Below the pieces are notes generated by a model. The model did not search any database. It worked only from the letters and a program-made list of their open reading frames with translations, and was not told the origin of the DNA. Positions 1 to 10,165 of a stretch of DNA of 28,119 nucleotides are shown piece after piece. Location of the stretch: contig BFEA01000104.1 of the NCBI GenBank assembly GCA_003427395.1, forward strand, positions 970,812 through 998,930, read 5' to 3'. This stretch comes from Chara braunii (lineage: Eukaryota; Streptophyta; Charophyceae; Charales; Characeae). Every line of letters begins with the position of its first letter. Position 1 is the first letter of the stretch. The position numbers and the translations under genes were made by a program.

Positions 1-53
<53 letters not shown>

Positions 54-55
54 GG

Positions 56-80
<25 letters not shown>
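1..80. repeat. poly(T) tract at window edge
   Basis: Almost pure T for 80 bases, interrupted once by AAGGG near position 51. Read on the minus strand it is poly(A), so it could be the 3' tail of a minus-strand retroposon whose body lies upstream of the window or in the sequence just inside. Just downstream, TGTTCAC and GTGAACA form a 7-bp inverted pair around a GTTCG-rich stretch (83-121). It could also be a simple homopolymer or an assembly-end artefact. Confidence 0.85.
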
Positions 81-86
<6 letters not shown>

Positions 87-159
87 CACGTTCGGATGCT
101 TGTTTGCGTTCGGGTGAACATGTTTGTGTTCGTCTCCAAACGCGAACACGATGCTACGC

Positions 160-1240
160 AGCCTACGACCTTAATCCTTAACCTTGATCCAAGCTTAATC
201 CTTAAATATAACGCTTACATTAACCTTTAACTTGACCGAGGCGCTGAGTTGCCCTTCCACTCGTGGGATTCCGTGGTGACCTTTTACCTTGGCCGCACCC
301 CTACAACTTCAGTCCTTAACCTTGAACTCAGACTTAACTTAATCTTTAAACTTAACCCTAGACGTCGAGTCGCCCTTCCACGCAGGAGCTTTTGTCGCAA
401 CCCTTCACCTTGTGACCTTGGGTCCTTGACCCCAACTTACATCCTCGACCTTAACCTTGATTTTAACTTTACCCTCTAGGCCTAACTTACCTTAAGCATA
501 GGTGGCGGGTCGTCCGTCTACATGGAGGCTTCCACGACAACCGTTCACCTTGGCCCCAACCTACGACCTCGATTTTAACCTTGACGGTAACTTTACCCTT
601 TGGGTTCAACTTTAACCTTAACCTTAGCTTGGGTGGCGGGTCGGACTTCTGTGACCTTTCACCTTGACCCCAATTTGTGACCTCAACTTCAACCTCGACT
701 CTAACTTGATCCTTCGGCCTCATCTTTCACCTAGAACTTAGCCAAGGTGGTGGGTTCCCCTTCCATACGGGAGCTTATGCGGCAATCCTTCACCTTAGGC
801 CCAACGTACGACCTCGACCTGAAAGTTCACTCTAACTTCATCCTTAAGTCTCACCTTATCCTTAAACCTCGCTCAGGTGTCGGGTCACCCTTCCACGTGG
901 GGGATTCGGTGGAAACTCTTCACCTTCAAGTTGGCCTTACCCCTACGACCTTAGTTCTTAACCTTGGCTTTAACTTAACCTTTAAACTTAACCCTACTCC
1001 CAAACTTGGCCTAGGTATCAGGTCACCCTTCCACACAGGGGCTTCCGCAACAACCATTCACCCTGGACCCTACCTACGAGCTCAACCTTAACCTTTACCT
1101 TAATCTAACTAATGGATTGCCCTTCTATGCAGGGCCTTCCTAGGCAGCCCGATACCATCACTTTATCCCTCCTTTTGACCTTTAGTGTAATTCAAATGAC
1201 GGGTTGCCCTTCCACGCGGGGGCTTCCGTGGCAACCAGTT
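160..1240. repeat. degenerate ~115-140-bp tandem repeat, about nine units
   Basis: A diverged unit recurs with starts near 246, 368, 507, 637, 752, 881, 1019, 1114 and 1200. Each begins with a G-rich boundary (GGGTCGCCCTTCCACGCGGG-like), continues with GCTTCCGTGGCAACC and TTCACCTTGGCCCC, then ACCTACGACCTC, and ends in runs of CTTAACCTTGACC. The final run resembles telomeric CCCTAA-type sequence but is too irregular to be a telomere. Short open frames of 76-114 codons here follow the repeat and are not taken as genes. The array decays from about 1240 to 1483 into C/T-rich sequence with no other feature. Confidence 0.8.
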
Positions 1241-1483
1241 ACCACACCCTCTCCGAGTCTTATTCCTTCCTTTTGATTCTTCTTGACTTCTTCAGGGTTC
1301 GACCTTCCAATCACGAGCTTCGGCAGCAACCCAATGTCACATGCATCACCCGTTCTTTGAGCATTTTTTGTTTACATGCCCCTTTCAATTTTCCTCCTTT
1401 GGACGGTCTGCCCACTCCAAGCCTTCACTACCTCTTTATCTCTCTGTCCTGCTTTCCCTTGCCCTTTCCAATTCCAATTCAAA

Positions 1484-1500
1484 GCAAAAGTCCAATACCA
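1484..1500. repeat. left target-site duplication of the SINE-like element
   Basis: GCAAAAGTCCAATACCA, paired with GCAAAATTCCAATATCCA at 2175-2192. Confidence 0.7.
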
Positions 1501-2174
1501 TGAGTGGCAAATGACCTAGCTGTTAGGGCACCGGTTGGAAATGCACATTGTGGTATGAGATTGCAGGCTCAAAACCCCGCGGGCCGCCGACAGGGTGTTA
1601 GACTTACACACTACCACTCACACACTGAGCGTGTGTGCCAAGGGACATGGATGTGCAAGATCTGCATAGACCTGATATGGGATCTGCCTAAAAGGGTGCC
1701 TAACAGACACTAGCCCCTGCGCAGTCCTGGGTCTTTAGGAACGACAACGCGTGCCTCCCCTAAGGGTTGCTGAGGCCATGGGGACACAACTCTGGGAGGG
1801 GTAGACTCAATGGGGATGAGTACGCGGGGCGTGAAGGGTTCGTCTCCTTCCTAGTAGGAGTGACTCTCATTCTCACAGCACCTGGTACCTGTGGTGCATT
1901 TGCCTCTCAGTCGGGTGCCTCAGGGATGCATGGCCACGAGTTCGAAGGGGGTTCAACCTTCCGCAACAGTCTGGTAGCTCCGGTCTAGACTGATACTCCC
2001 GGTGTGTAGCAAGACCTTTGTCCTCCCACCGTGCCGAGAGCTCTAATCTTGAGTGATTCTGAGTAAGTGGGTGGGCCCGATGTGCCGAGAGGTGGGCTGA
2101 ACCCGAAGCATGAGGCTCCCTGTCGGACTTCTTCCTAGGGCAATATCCCCAACACCTCACAATCCTTTATATAT
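1501..2174 (+). mobile_element. tRNA-derived SINE-like retroposon (674 bp)
   Basis: The element lies between near-identical direct repeats: GCAAAAGTCCAATACCA (1484-1500) and GCAAAATTCCAATATCCA (2175-2192), differing by one substitution and one inserted base. A 17-18-bp duplication is typical of LINE-mediated target-primed insertion. The 5' end immediately after the duplication carries a tRNA-like head with pol III A and B boxes, as expected for a full-length SINE. The body (1590-2160) is G/C-rich and unrecognised; the 3' end is A/T-rich (CCTTTATATAT) rather than a clean poly(A). At 674 bp it is long for a SINE, so a composite element or a short LINE-like body is possible. Short open frames inside it are not convincing genes. 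Confidence 0.72.
1512..1576 (+). promoter_or_regulatory. internal RNA polymerase III promoter (A and B boxes)
   Basis: The A box TGACCTAGCTGT (1512-1523) matches the tRNA consensus TRGCNNARYNGG at all but two positions and is followed by TAGGGCACCGG, a D-arm-like sequence. The B box GGCTCAAAACC (1566-1576) matches GGTTCRANNCC with one mismatch, in a T-arm-like context. The gap between boxes is 42 bases, slightly longer than in an ordinary tRNA but normal for SINEs. The A box starts 12 bases into the element, close to the position expected for a tRNA-derived head. Confidence 0.72.
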
Positions 2175-2192
2175 GCAAAATTCCAATATCCA
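2175..2192. repeat. right target-site duplication of the SINE-like element
   Basis: GCAAAATTCCAATATCCA, one substitution and one inserted base relative to 1484-1500. Confidence 0.7.
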
Positions 2193-2475
2193 CCGTAAAT
2201 AGTCATATAACTTCCCCTTTTAGCTAATTAGTGCACAATACTAGAAAGTTGTAAGTTTTTAGGGAGTAGTATAGTTGGGAGGGTCATTGACTTACCTCAG
2301 AATTCTCTGCCTTCAGAACTCGTGCTGGACTCCGGCGGAGCTCCTGCAATCGGTGGACCCCGTTCCCACTACGCGTGATTTCATACGATCTTGATGGGTC
2401 GCAATACCACCAGCCGTCTTCCTCTCTTAGAAGCCTGAGGAAGAACGAGTGGGTGAGGAGGAGGTAGACTCTCAG
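2193..2475. other. spacer, no recognisable feature
   Basis: Mixed-composition sequence between the SINE-like element and the MITE. I see no coherent reading frame, RNA or repeat in it. Confidence 0.6.
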
Positions 2476-2484
2476 TCACTCAAG
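2476..2484. repeat. left 9-bp target-site duplication of the MITE
   Basis: TCACTCAAG, identical to 2842-2850. Confidence 0.8.
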
Positions 2485-2841
2485 ATACAAAAACTGCGAT
2501 TTTGTCAAAATGGACATTTTTTTTTTTTTTGAAAGAAATCGAAACCAAGTTTTTTGGTCGAAAACTCATCAAAATTTACTTCTCCGGAGGGTCCGGTGTT
2601 GTTAGAACGTTGGACCCCTGGATGTATGTGAACTTAGCTTGAGACCATATACATCTAGGGGGGGCCGTCTTAATGTATCTGGACTCAAGCTAAGTCCACA
2701 TACATCCAGGGGGTCCAGCGTTTTAACAACGCCGAACCCTCAGAAGCAACAAATTTGGATAAGTTTTCGACCAAAATACTCAGTTTTAGTTTCGTTCCAA
2801 AAAAAAAGTCCATTCTAACGGAATGGTAGTTTAAGGGAGGT
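2485..2841. mobile_element. Mutator-type foldback MITE (357 bp) with 9-bp target-site duplication
   Basis: Nearly the whole element is an imperfect palindrome. The left arm (about 2491-2660) is mirrored by the right arm (about 2668-2838). Matched landmarks include TTTTGGTCGAAAACT, GTTGTTARAACG, TGGACCCCCTGGATGTATGT and CTTAGCTTGAG, each present once per strand around a short G-rich centre (2659-2667). The direct repeat TCACTCAAG lies at 2476-2484 and 2842-2850. A 9-bp duplication with very long terminal inverted repeats is the pattern of Mutator-like non-autonomous elements. No transposase is present. Transcribed, it would form a long hairpin that could feed small-RNA production. Confidence 0.83.
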
Positions 2842-2850
2842 TCACTCAAG
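2842..2850. repeat. right 9-bp target-site duplication of the MITE
   Basis: TCACTCAAG, identical to 2476-2484. Confidence 0.8.
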
Positions 2851-4700
2851 TTCTCTCAATGAGGTCCTTGACACCTTAACATGCGCGGAAAAACGACGAC
2901 GTGAGCAGATGACAACTTCATAGTCAATGCTCCGCTGTCGGTGCGAATACCCTTACAAGGGGTATCAACCCTCTTTCTTTGCAAATAGCATAGAATAAGT
3001 TTGGTTTAAATTTTGAATATGTTTCGTGAGTAGCGACTGTGTTTTGATTATGACAATTGAGAGGTTGACTAGAATAAAGAGTGTGTGGTCGTGCAAATTT
3101 AAGGCCCACGTGATCTCTTTTCTTGTTGATGATTGTACAGCCGACGCACGTGCCAGTCAAATTTGGTTAGTTCTGATTAAACTAGGGTTAAAAAGTTCTC
3201 TAATGATTAAAATACTTGAGCGCGACATGTGCGTATTTACAGAAGACGACGTCGACAATAGTATGGCTTTGAAACGTTTCAGAAGATCTGCTCGTCGTGC
3301 AATACCCGCTTATACAGGCGTCCACTAGTACGAGGCTCAACCTTGGGCCAAACACTATTGGTTACGGTGATGGACTTTTGTTTGAGAGATTCAGGGATCG
3401 AAGCCAATGGGCGGCAACGTGGGAGCATCAGAGCGGCATGAAGGAACTAACGGGTTGAGGGACCGGCGAGGCTATCCCTGCGGTTTTGTAGTCCACGAGG
3501 TGGCGCGGCGGGGCCCGAGCGGTACCAGTAGTCGCTTTTTCTTCTTTTTGCTAAAGCACGACGCTGGGACCGACAGTGGTCAATGCACATGCAAATCAAC
3601 AAGTGCTTAGCCCTTGAGGGGGAAGCGCCTTAGTGGAGTGTGCTTTTGTGGGCGCGCGGACGGTGGCCCGCAACCTGCTATAAGAGTTCTGGGTATGAGT
3701 GTCCACATGGAGCCCGTCTCTACTTTGGTCTTTGAAGTTCTCGATTAACTATCTGCCACAACCACTAAGATTCGCACCGAGAACCGTTTCACTTGGGCCC
3801 AAGCTGCAGGCCTTGCAGTCGGCCCTTGCGCCCTCCTGCTCATGGCAGAGTCCGAATTGCCGCAACGGGCAAGCATAGGTAACGCACAACAGTATCCTCG
3901 GCTGTTGAGGCTAAGCAATTCGGTAGGCGAGTTGTTACAGGCTCCTTAATGGATTTTGAATTCCTTGACCACCGTCCTACGATTTGTATCAATTGACACT
4001 CTTTGTGGTTCCTGGGTTAGTACGCAAAGTGGCACCCGCCAGGGACAACGGACAGTTCCGTAGCATAGCTGTAAGGCTGCGCGCAGGTACGGAGGATTGA
4101 CTGGCGGAGTTAACGTGGGTAGAAAACAGATGAACGAACCCAGGCGTAATCCGAAACGGGTGTAGCTCAGAACAAGAGATGGTGAGGCATGCATGCAATT
4201 CGTTCGTCAGAAAAAGGGCATAGGGGCGAACGATCATTCATAACGTGTTGGAGTCAGTTACCTCCAAAGTTTGTCTAAAAAACACTATAGGTTAGACAGA
4301 TGCCGGTGCAAGACTGGCTGCTACAGAGTGCGGCAGAGGGACCGAAGTACTGTGGGAGGGCCTGCAATAATACCAAGCGCACATTGTTCATCAGACGTGA
4401 ATATAGAGGTGAAGATTTAGTCGGACCTTTTAACAACTACATTTTTCGAAGTTTCCGGAGAAAAGGTGAAGTTGAAGACCGCCGTCACAACATTGTCGAA
4501 AGAGCGAGCGACGTAGACATAGTAAATCACGCCGGAGACGAAGGAAGCAAGGTTAGAACAGCGCGGGAAGAGAAGACAAAGTTGACGACGAGGAGGTATG
4601 GTGAGAGTAAGGAAGGGCTATCTCGCTTGATACTCGATTGAAGCGAACGTATGAGGGCGTGAATCCGGGGTTTCGAAGTATGACGGGTTGAATGGCGGAC
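2851..4700. other. unassigned single-copy region; no convincing gene
   Basis: Several short open frames occur, the best being 3026-3328 (100 codons, plus) and 4300-4641 (113 codons, plus, ATG start, rich in Arg/Lys/Glu). None shows a domain, signal peptide or motif I recognise, and overlapping frames of similar length exist on the other strand, as expected by chance. No tRNA, rRNA or repeat is visible. The region ends where the R1 repeat begins. Confidence 0.5.
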
Positions 4701-5373
4701 CGGGAACCACGTCGGAAAGGCTGGTTCAGGAGCAAATGAAGGCGGGGGTTGCATTGATGGAGGTAAAAAGATTGCGTGGGGGAGAGCGGACCGATTGAAG
4801 GAGTACAACAGAGAGTTAATGGATTCTCCCGTTTTAAAGTGGAAGATCCATTCGATATCTGCTCGTACCAACGATGGAGATAAAGGGAGGGTAGTCGCGA
4901 GATTATGGACTTACCAACTTGGCATGTGCGGTCGATCATCCTATCAAGGACGCACATTTCGACAACAACGAATAATTGCACATTTAAAAGAAGAAATTCG
5001 CTGCCCATTTTTCCTTCCTCTTTTTGCGTTTATGATCAACAGAAGCGGTCTTCTTCTAGCTCGAAAGGAGGCGTATACTCCTACAGTCTAGCGGGAGATC
5101 CAGTTCGATTTGCCCACCCCGCCATGAAAGGAAAAACTCATGGGAGAGAGAGTACGAATTTCAGAACTACTTGTCAAGCAAGTTAGATGTAGAAAGCCTC
5201 ACTTCTGCACTAAAGGCGACGAGCGACCGAATGGGAGTGAACCAGCGGACAACGCACCTGGGTGTGATCTATTGGGGGGCTTTACACCAGGTCGGCTCGG
5301 CTGTCCACTCATGCGCCCGTCTAAGCAATAGCAGACGTTTCCATGCGTTTGTGGAAGATTCATAAGGTCGCGG
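4701..5373. repeat. R1 repeat segment, copy a (left flank of the LTR insertion)
   Basis: Matches 13881-14552 with roughly 93% identity by eye, starting at CGGGAACCAC in both copies; the sequence upstream of the match is unrelated. It ends with GCGG (5370-5373), where the LTR interrupts it. A 130-codon open frame (4702-5091) also stays open in the second copy. Comparing the two copies shows about 24 amino-acid replacements and only about 5 silent changes, so the frame does not look conserved as a protein. A second frame (5140-5331) is shifted by a 1-base difference between copies. I treat R1 as non-coding or long-dead sequence. Confidence 0.85.
5370..5373. repeat. left target-site duplication (GCGG) of LTR copy 1
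   Basis: GCGG flanks both sides of the insertion and occurs once, at 14549-14552, in the uninterrupted copy. Four or five bases is the usual duplication length for Ty3/Gypsy integration. Confidence 0.75.
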
Positions 5374-5377
5374 TGTC

Positions 5378-5404
5378 AGGCGGCTACAAGCAGTGCGCCG
5401 CCTG
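5378..5404. other. hairpin at the LTR 5' end
   Basis: AGGCGGC and GCCGCCT form a perfect 7-bp stem around a 12-base loop a few bases inside the LTR start. In LTR copy 2 the left arm reads AGGCGAC, which puts one mismatch in the stem. Confidence 0.55.
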
Positions 5405-6029
5405 AAATCTGGGGTTTTGAGTCCGTGTTTTGACGGTGCTCCGGGTTGACCAGGCAACAAAAATTAGGGGAGCTTAGGGCACCCCTGATTTTGAGCGCGC
5501 TGAACTTTAAGAGCAACCCTCAAAGACGACGAGATGAGTGGCCGCACTAGGCGGGACCGGGGCAGAAATGACGCCTCAAATTTTTGCCCATATTAGTACC
5601 ACAATTAAAGATGGGGAAAACGGATCAAGGCTAGAAGTGGAGGAATGAAAAATATAATATCCCTTAAATTCTTTATTTTTTACGGCATTTAATTCAAGGG
5701 GGAATACCCTTGTTATTTTATGTTCCCGGCAATGGAATTAAAAACATGGAAAAAGATTAAAAATGGTAAAAGAGAAAAAAAACAAAAGGGATTCGGCCAT
5801 TTATTTAAACTTTCTTGGGATTTTATTTTGGGGATCTTACGGTTAATTTACTATTTCCAACAATAGAATTAAGGAAAGGGAAGAATGATGAAAAATGATG
5901 AAAGGGACGGGAACCCATGATTATTAGGAGATTGGCCTAATTTCGCCTCNATTACCCGCCATCAGCTCTGACTCCGGATTGATCATTTTCCCCGGATTTT
6001 AACAAGTTAACACTACTGCCGATGGATGA

Positions 6030-6730
6030 GGTTTCCTGCGACGCTTTCCCTGGTGTGCTTGATTACTAACATTACCGCGGTTGAGGTGTTCTGAGAGCAG
6101 GAGTCGCATGGACAGCATGGGGTGGTGCTGCCTTGGGTCGACTATGGTGTTTGGTTCGGTACGGATACGAGGGTCGTTACGGAGTGGCTACGTCTTACCG
6201 TGTCTGACGTGTTTTATGTACGGTATCTATCGCGGTATAGCGGCATTGTACGGTATTCGTCACGGGCCAGGCATGGTAAAGGTTNAGGCTGCTGCGGTTC
6301 AGATTGGTTATTCCAGGTTCGGCNTTGGTATAGTGACGNCACAGGCCTTTACTGTTCGTGGCAACTATTTCAGGTGCAACTAGNGGGTTGGCACGTCTGC
6401 CGGCCCCTNAGGCTCGGTACAATCAATCTGGGTACGGTCACGGCGCAGGTACATTTCGGGGCAGGCTCTGTACTATCACGGCGGGNCTGCGTGGTACGGT
6501 ATTCGGCATCAAGCTGGCATGATGACTGGACAGGCTGCTATTCAGGTTCNGAATGGGTTCGGTATGATGCTGGTTTGGGGAAGGTANGGTGCGGCCACAT
6601 TTGGTTCGGGGCTTGTACGGGGTTGACACGATATTGGCGGCATGGTACGGTATCCTTCATTGTTTTGGTACGGCCGCTGGATCGGAACAGGCACGTGCCC
6701 GCTTTGGAACAGGTACGGTGAGGAACGGGC
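6030..6730. repeat. degenerate GGTACGGTA-rich array inside LTR copy 1
   Basis: Variants of GGTACGGTA or TGTACGGTA occur near 6156, 6217, 6245, 6431, 6491, 6615, 6641, 6666 and 6712, often followed by TTCG or preceded by GGCATGG. Several spacings are close to multiples of about 28-30 bases, suggesting an old short tandem repeat. The open frame 6122-6721 is a by-product of this low-complexity sequence. The same array appears in LTR copy 2 near 19920-20620. Confidence 0.5.
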
Positions 6731-8634
6731 CACAATTTAATTTGATCCTACAAGGTTGGCAAGATCTTAGTTTTCAGTATTTTTGGAACACTTATTTCCG
6801 GCCACGGTCACTGAGTTAACAATGGTAGCTGGTGAGGGTCATTGCAGTCTAGAGCTGTTATTTCGTGGTGCAATACTTGACTCCCGGACCTAAACTGCGG
6901 CACCAACGGAAAAACCGCTGCTGAAGGGAAGTACCGCGGATTTGTGGGCTTGGTACCGCTGATACCAATGGGCCGATGTCCTATTTCGAGCTGGGTACTA
7001 GAGGCTCAGGAGGTCAGTGTGCCTTACTGGTAGCTGCAGTAAAGGCCACGGATATAGAAGAAGTAATGGGCCAGAGGGGGAATTCAGACGGGGAGGCATG
7101 GAAGGAGGCGGGCAAGGCGTACCCAGCCGACCTCGCAACTCAACGCAGGCAGTGACGGGTAACGAGGACGGGGCGAGCTTGAACGGGGTATGCACTGCGT
7201 GCACGGTGTTCCCCGCGGGGGTTCGGAGGTGATCGGTGCAGCGGGAGCTGTGCAAGTCGTGCCCAGCGCTCTTGCAAGGGGGTGCAGGTTGCCACAGGGG
7301 GTGGGGGAGACTCAGCGCGAGGGGCGAACACATACGCTCGCTCAAGGTGCGCATGGTGTAGGCTGTGCCAGGGCTGATTGACAGGGCGACGTGGATTAGG
7401 GAGACGAGCCATGGCGCGTCCAGTCATCTCAGTCCTGGTTAGCTCGGCGTAGGGAAGAGATGGGGCAGTGAGCAGCGTGCAAGGGAGAGAACGGACATAA
7501 CGAAGAGGAGCAACTGGCGGGTGAGGGGAGCAGACTGAAGGGAGAAACTAGAGAGGGCTTATTGGGTCGAAACAAGAGAAGGCGGGAACGGTTTTGCAAA
7601 GATACACTGGGGATGAGCGTCCGACGTGTACCGTCACAGCCTGAGACACGAAGGAAGATTTCGTGGAAGCACGAGGAGAGGGAGTCGAGGGAGCTTAAGT
7701 GAAGGGGGATGCTTCGCGCAGAGGGCCTGATGGGAAGTGTGCCCTTCGCTGCGTCCCGNTGACAATAGGGAGCGAACAGCGTTCGTAAATCCAGAGGGCT
7801 GCTATTAATGAGAACGACGAGTCCAGGAATTGATATANATCTCGGGCAGTCACTGTTGTCATCTGAGTGACTACACGCGAACGGACTGACCCCGGATCGC
7901 AACTNCTCGTACGCTTCAGCTTGGACGGTTTGCGGCTGCTTGTGAGTAATGGTGAAGTCCGAACAGGCCGCCCNCGCTTGATCACAACCATGAGGGCGAA
8001 CAGCAGCTCGTAAGTTTCAGGCACGCATAGCTATCTTTCTGACAGTGAGTTCAAAAGGGAAGAAAATCACACTAACTCGGCACTNCACGTGAACCGAGGA
8101 CGGGTACGGGACGAAGAAGCAAGGAATTACCCGTGTCGNGTAAGTATCTGACTGTCCCTTGTGGCCAGGTTCGCCACTGTATCGAAAAAAATTNGAGGGC
8201 TCAGAGAAGAGAGACTATGGGTGTGTGTGTANGGGATAAACAGCTTGACCTCGCTCTTTGACGGTTACTGATTTGATCCCCCGAGTGGGTGGGGAACTTC
8301 GAAAATCCGTTTGGACTGAGGGAAGCTTGAGAGAAGAGGAGTGAAAGGCAGGCCAGAACAGCAAAGGGCGAGAAGGGTCAAGCGAAACCCGGCGTATTGA
8401 AACAAAGGGGGAAGAGAAGGAAGGGCATGNGAAGGAGAAGAACANCGGGGCNGGGAACANGAGGAAGTACGGAGAGGGAAGTGAATCAGAGGGGAAAAGA
8501 GCCGTGGAGTGCCCTCTAGTTTTTCTTCCCTGTCTTTNAAATTTAATTTAGTCGACGCTGCATAACTGACGCTGTTTACACCCGAAAATACGTGGGGTGA
8601 GAACTGGGGAATGAGGCGTTATCACGCTTTTACT

Positions 8635-9120
8635 AGCTGGCTCGGATCACTGTGAGACAAGCCCCGCTTTGACTTTCGGCTGCTTGCTCCAATCATTCGT
8701 GAATCAAGCGTTGCTTTGAACTGCAGTTNCTTGCACGGATCTTCGTGAGTCTAAGTGTGGCTCTACCCACTGTTGCATAGCGACTTGCGGACTCGGTCAT
8801 GCCTACCCAACCGTTATGAAAGGAAACTATGTCGGCGTTTGGTACTTGACANATTGTGAGCTGTTTGGTGGATATGGGTTGGTCCATATTTTGGTTGAGT
8901 GGTGAACTTGCTCCTGTGTGAACTCAATGAATGATTAAGATAATCGNGTGTTCCTGTGNTGTGCAAGCCTACGGCATGCTCNGTTAATTGCGCGTTCCTG
9001 NCACTGCGCAAGCCCAAGGAATGAANAGCTAATCGCGCGGNCAAGCTGTTGTGCGAACTCGTTGACGGAACAGACTATCNTGAAAACTCGTTGCCGTCTG
9101 AACTCGCTGACCCACCAGTC
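8635..9120. repeat. degenerate ~45-bp tandem array inside LTR copy 1
   Basis: Unit starts are visible near 8635, 8678 and 8725 (GCTTGCTCGGATCATTCGTG-like) and near 8941, 8985, 9030 and 9076 (TAATCGCGCGTTCCTG-like with TGTGCAAGCC), all spaced 43-47 bases apart. The middle part (8770-8940) is more diverged. Many N characters fall here, as expected where diverged copies have been merged into one consensus. The copy in LTR 2 lies near 22525-23010. Confidence 0.55.
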
Positions 9121-9508
9121 AAATTGGAATACTNGTTGCGGTCNGAACTTGNTNTTCCTTCTACTTACGGTTGCTCTGCTGTCNTTGTTNAGTACGACGT
9201 GAGCCAAACTTAATTCTTGTTTGAAAGAATCTGAAACTGTCTNNACAGGGTATTTCNGAGCCTAACCTCATTTCCAGTCNAAAGCGNCTTTGAAGACGTG
9301 CCTTAAGTTTCGTTTATTTCGTGCTTTTTTTTTTACAGCTTACCAGAAGGGAATCGTTGACCAGGCACCAGAGGGGGAATGTAACGGGTAAACTAAAATC
9401 ATCACCCTGCTGGTCGCTGAGGACCTCGGACGTGGGCGCGGCGAGTGACAGGCGCCGTTGCCCTTGGCTTCAGCGACAAGTGGGCGCCCCTCCCCGGGTT
9501 TCCTCACA

Positions 9509-9512
9509 GCGG
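9509..9512. repeat. right target-site duplication (GCGG) of LTR copy 1
   Basis: Partner of 5370-5373. Confidence 0.75.
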
Positions 9513-10165
9513 ACCAGCATATCGAGGAGGAGCAACGCACCTCTACCTCTCTGAACGTGTACCTGAGGAGCAACGAGAGTCTTTGCGATTGGCGACAGGC
9601 TCACACTATCGACTGAAGGAGCTAACCAAAAACGAGCTACAGAGGTTGGGGGCTTGCCTATAGGCTGCCGCGCTGCTCGTTCGACTGCAATAGGGTAGCG
9701 ACGGAGAGGTCTCACCTGTTAACCGACGAGTCGTCCATCGTACCAAGTGCACTTGCGAAAGGGGACCGGTCAAGGGGCTGCTAGATGGTGCACTTCTTGG
9801 TCCGCTGAATGAAATAGTTAGAGGTGAGCCGCAAGTCTGTGGACTTACTGGTGGCAATTATCCTTGGGACCACAGGTGCTATAAAGGGACTACAGTTGTA
9901 AACGGAGAAGTATTGCTGCACATTGGAGGGTCGTCAGAGAGTCGACAACGGACAATTTAACTTTGGTTTGATCAAGCTGCTGTTGCGTATTTTGGCTGCC
10001 ATTACGGGGCCCTCAGGAGATTTGAAGATATATAGGCCCTTTCCCGCGAGTCTGAGTGCACCTCCATTGGATCTGAGAGACTTAATGCTTCTCTTCTGCC
10101 CTTCTTACTCTAAGTCTGATCTAAGGCTACGAGAGGAAGGCGATAGTTGGGATTGCAACCCGTAG
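9513..10165 (+). pseudogene. possible decayed reading frame in D1
   Basis: The frame that is open at 9445-9663 continues past stops and stays open for about 90 codons to a stop near 9960 (residues such as GLTGGNYPWDHRCYKG). D2 has the same frame with the same stops. Differences between copies are mostly replacements, so there is no sign of selection. I do not recognise a family. It could equally be chance openness in G/C-rich sequence. Confidence 0.2.

Larger units (their letters stand above)
5374..9508 (+). mobile_element. LTR copy 1, apparently a solo LTR of ~4.1 kb
   Basis: The boundaries are fixed by the uninterrupted allele at 14541-14560: sequence up to GCGG (5370-5373) and from GCGG (9509-9512) is contiguous there, so 4135 bp were inserted with a 4-bp duplication. 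The ends read TGTCAGG and CCTCACA, which are TG...CA termini forming a near-perfect 7-bp inverted pair. No second terminal repeat, primer-binding site or pol gene lies inside, so it fits a solo LTR. Orientation is inferred from the second copy, which follows a plus-strand Gypsy integrase. About forty N characters lie between 5950 and 9287. Long LTRs are known in some Ty3/Gypsy lineages, but 4.1 kb is extreme. Open frames inside (for example 6122-6721 and 7429-7902) are X-containing, overlap on both strands and are not recognisable proteins; 6740-8630 holds nothing I can name. Confidence 0.75.

Noticed and set aside
160-1240. Telomere
   Set aside because: CTTAACC runs are telomere-like but are irregular, interrupted by a longer unit, and flanked by ordinary sequence.
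1512-1576. Functional tRNA gene
   Set aside because: A and B boxes are present, but the anticodon arm and acceptor pairing are not recognisable, and the segment sits at the head of a retroposon with a target-site duplication.
4702-5091. 130-codon frame in R1, open in both copies
   Set aside because: Between copies there are about 24 replacements and about 5 silent changes, which is no sign of purifying selection, and there is no recognisable domain.
6122-6721. 199-codon frame in the LTR
   Set aside because: It contains many undefined residues from N characters, lies in a degenerate GGTACGG array, and has overlapping frames on the other strand.
7429-7902. 157-codon minus-strand frame in the LTR
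   Set aside because: Ser/Pro/Arg-rich composition, undefined residues and no known motif. It is most likely the complement of a purine-rich LTR stretch.
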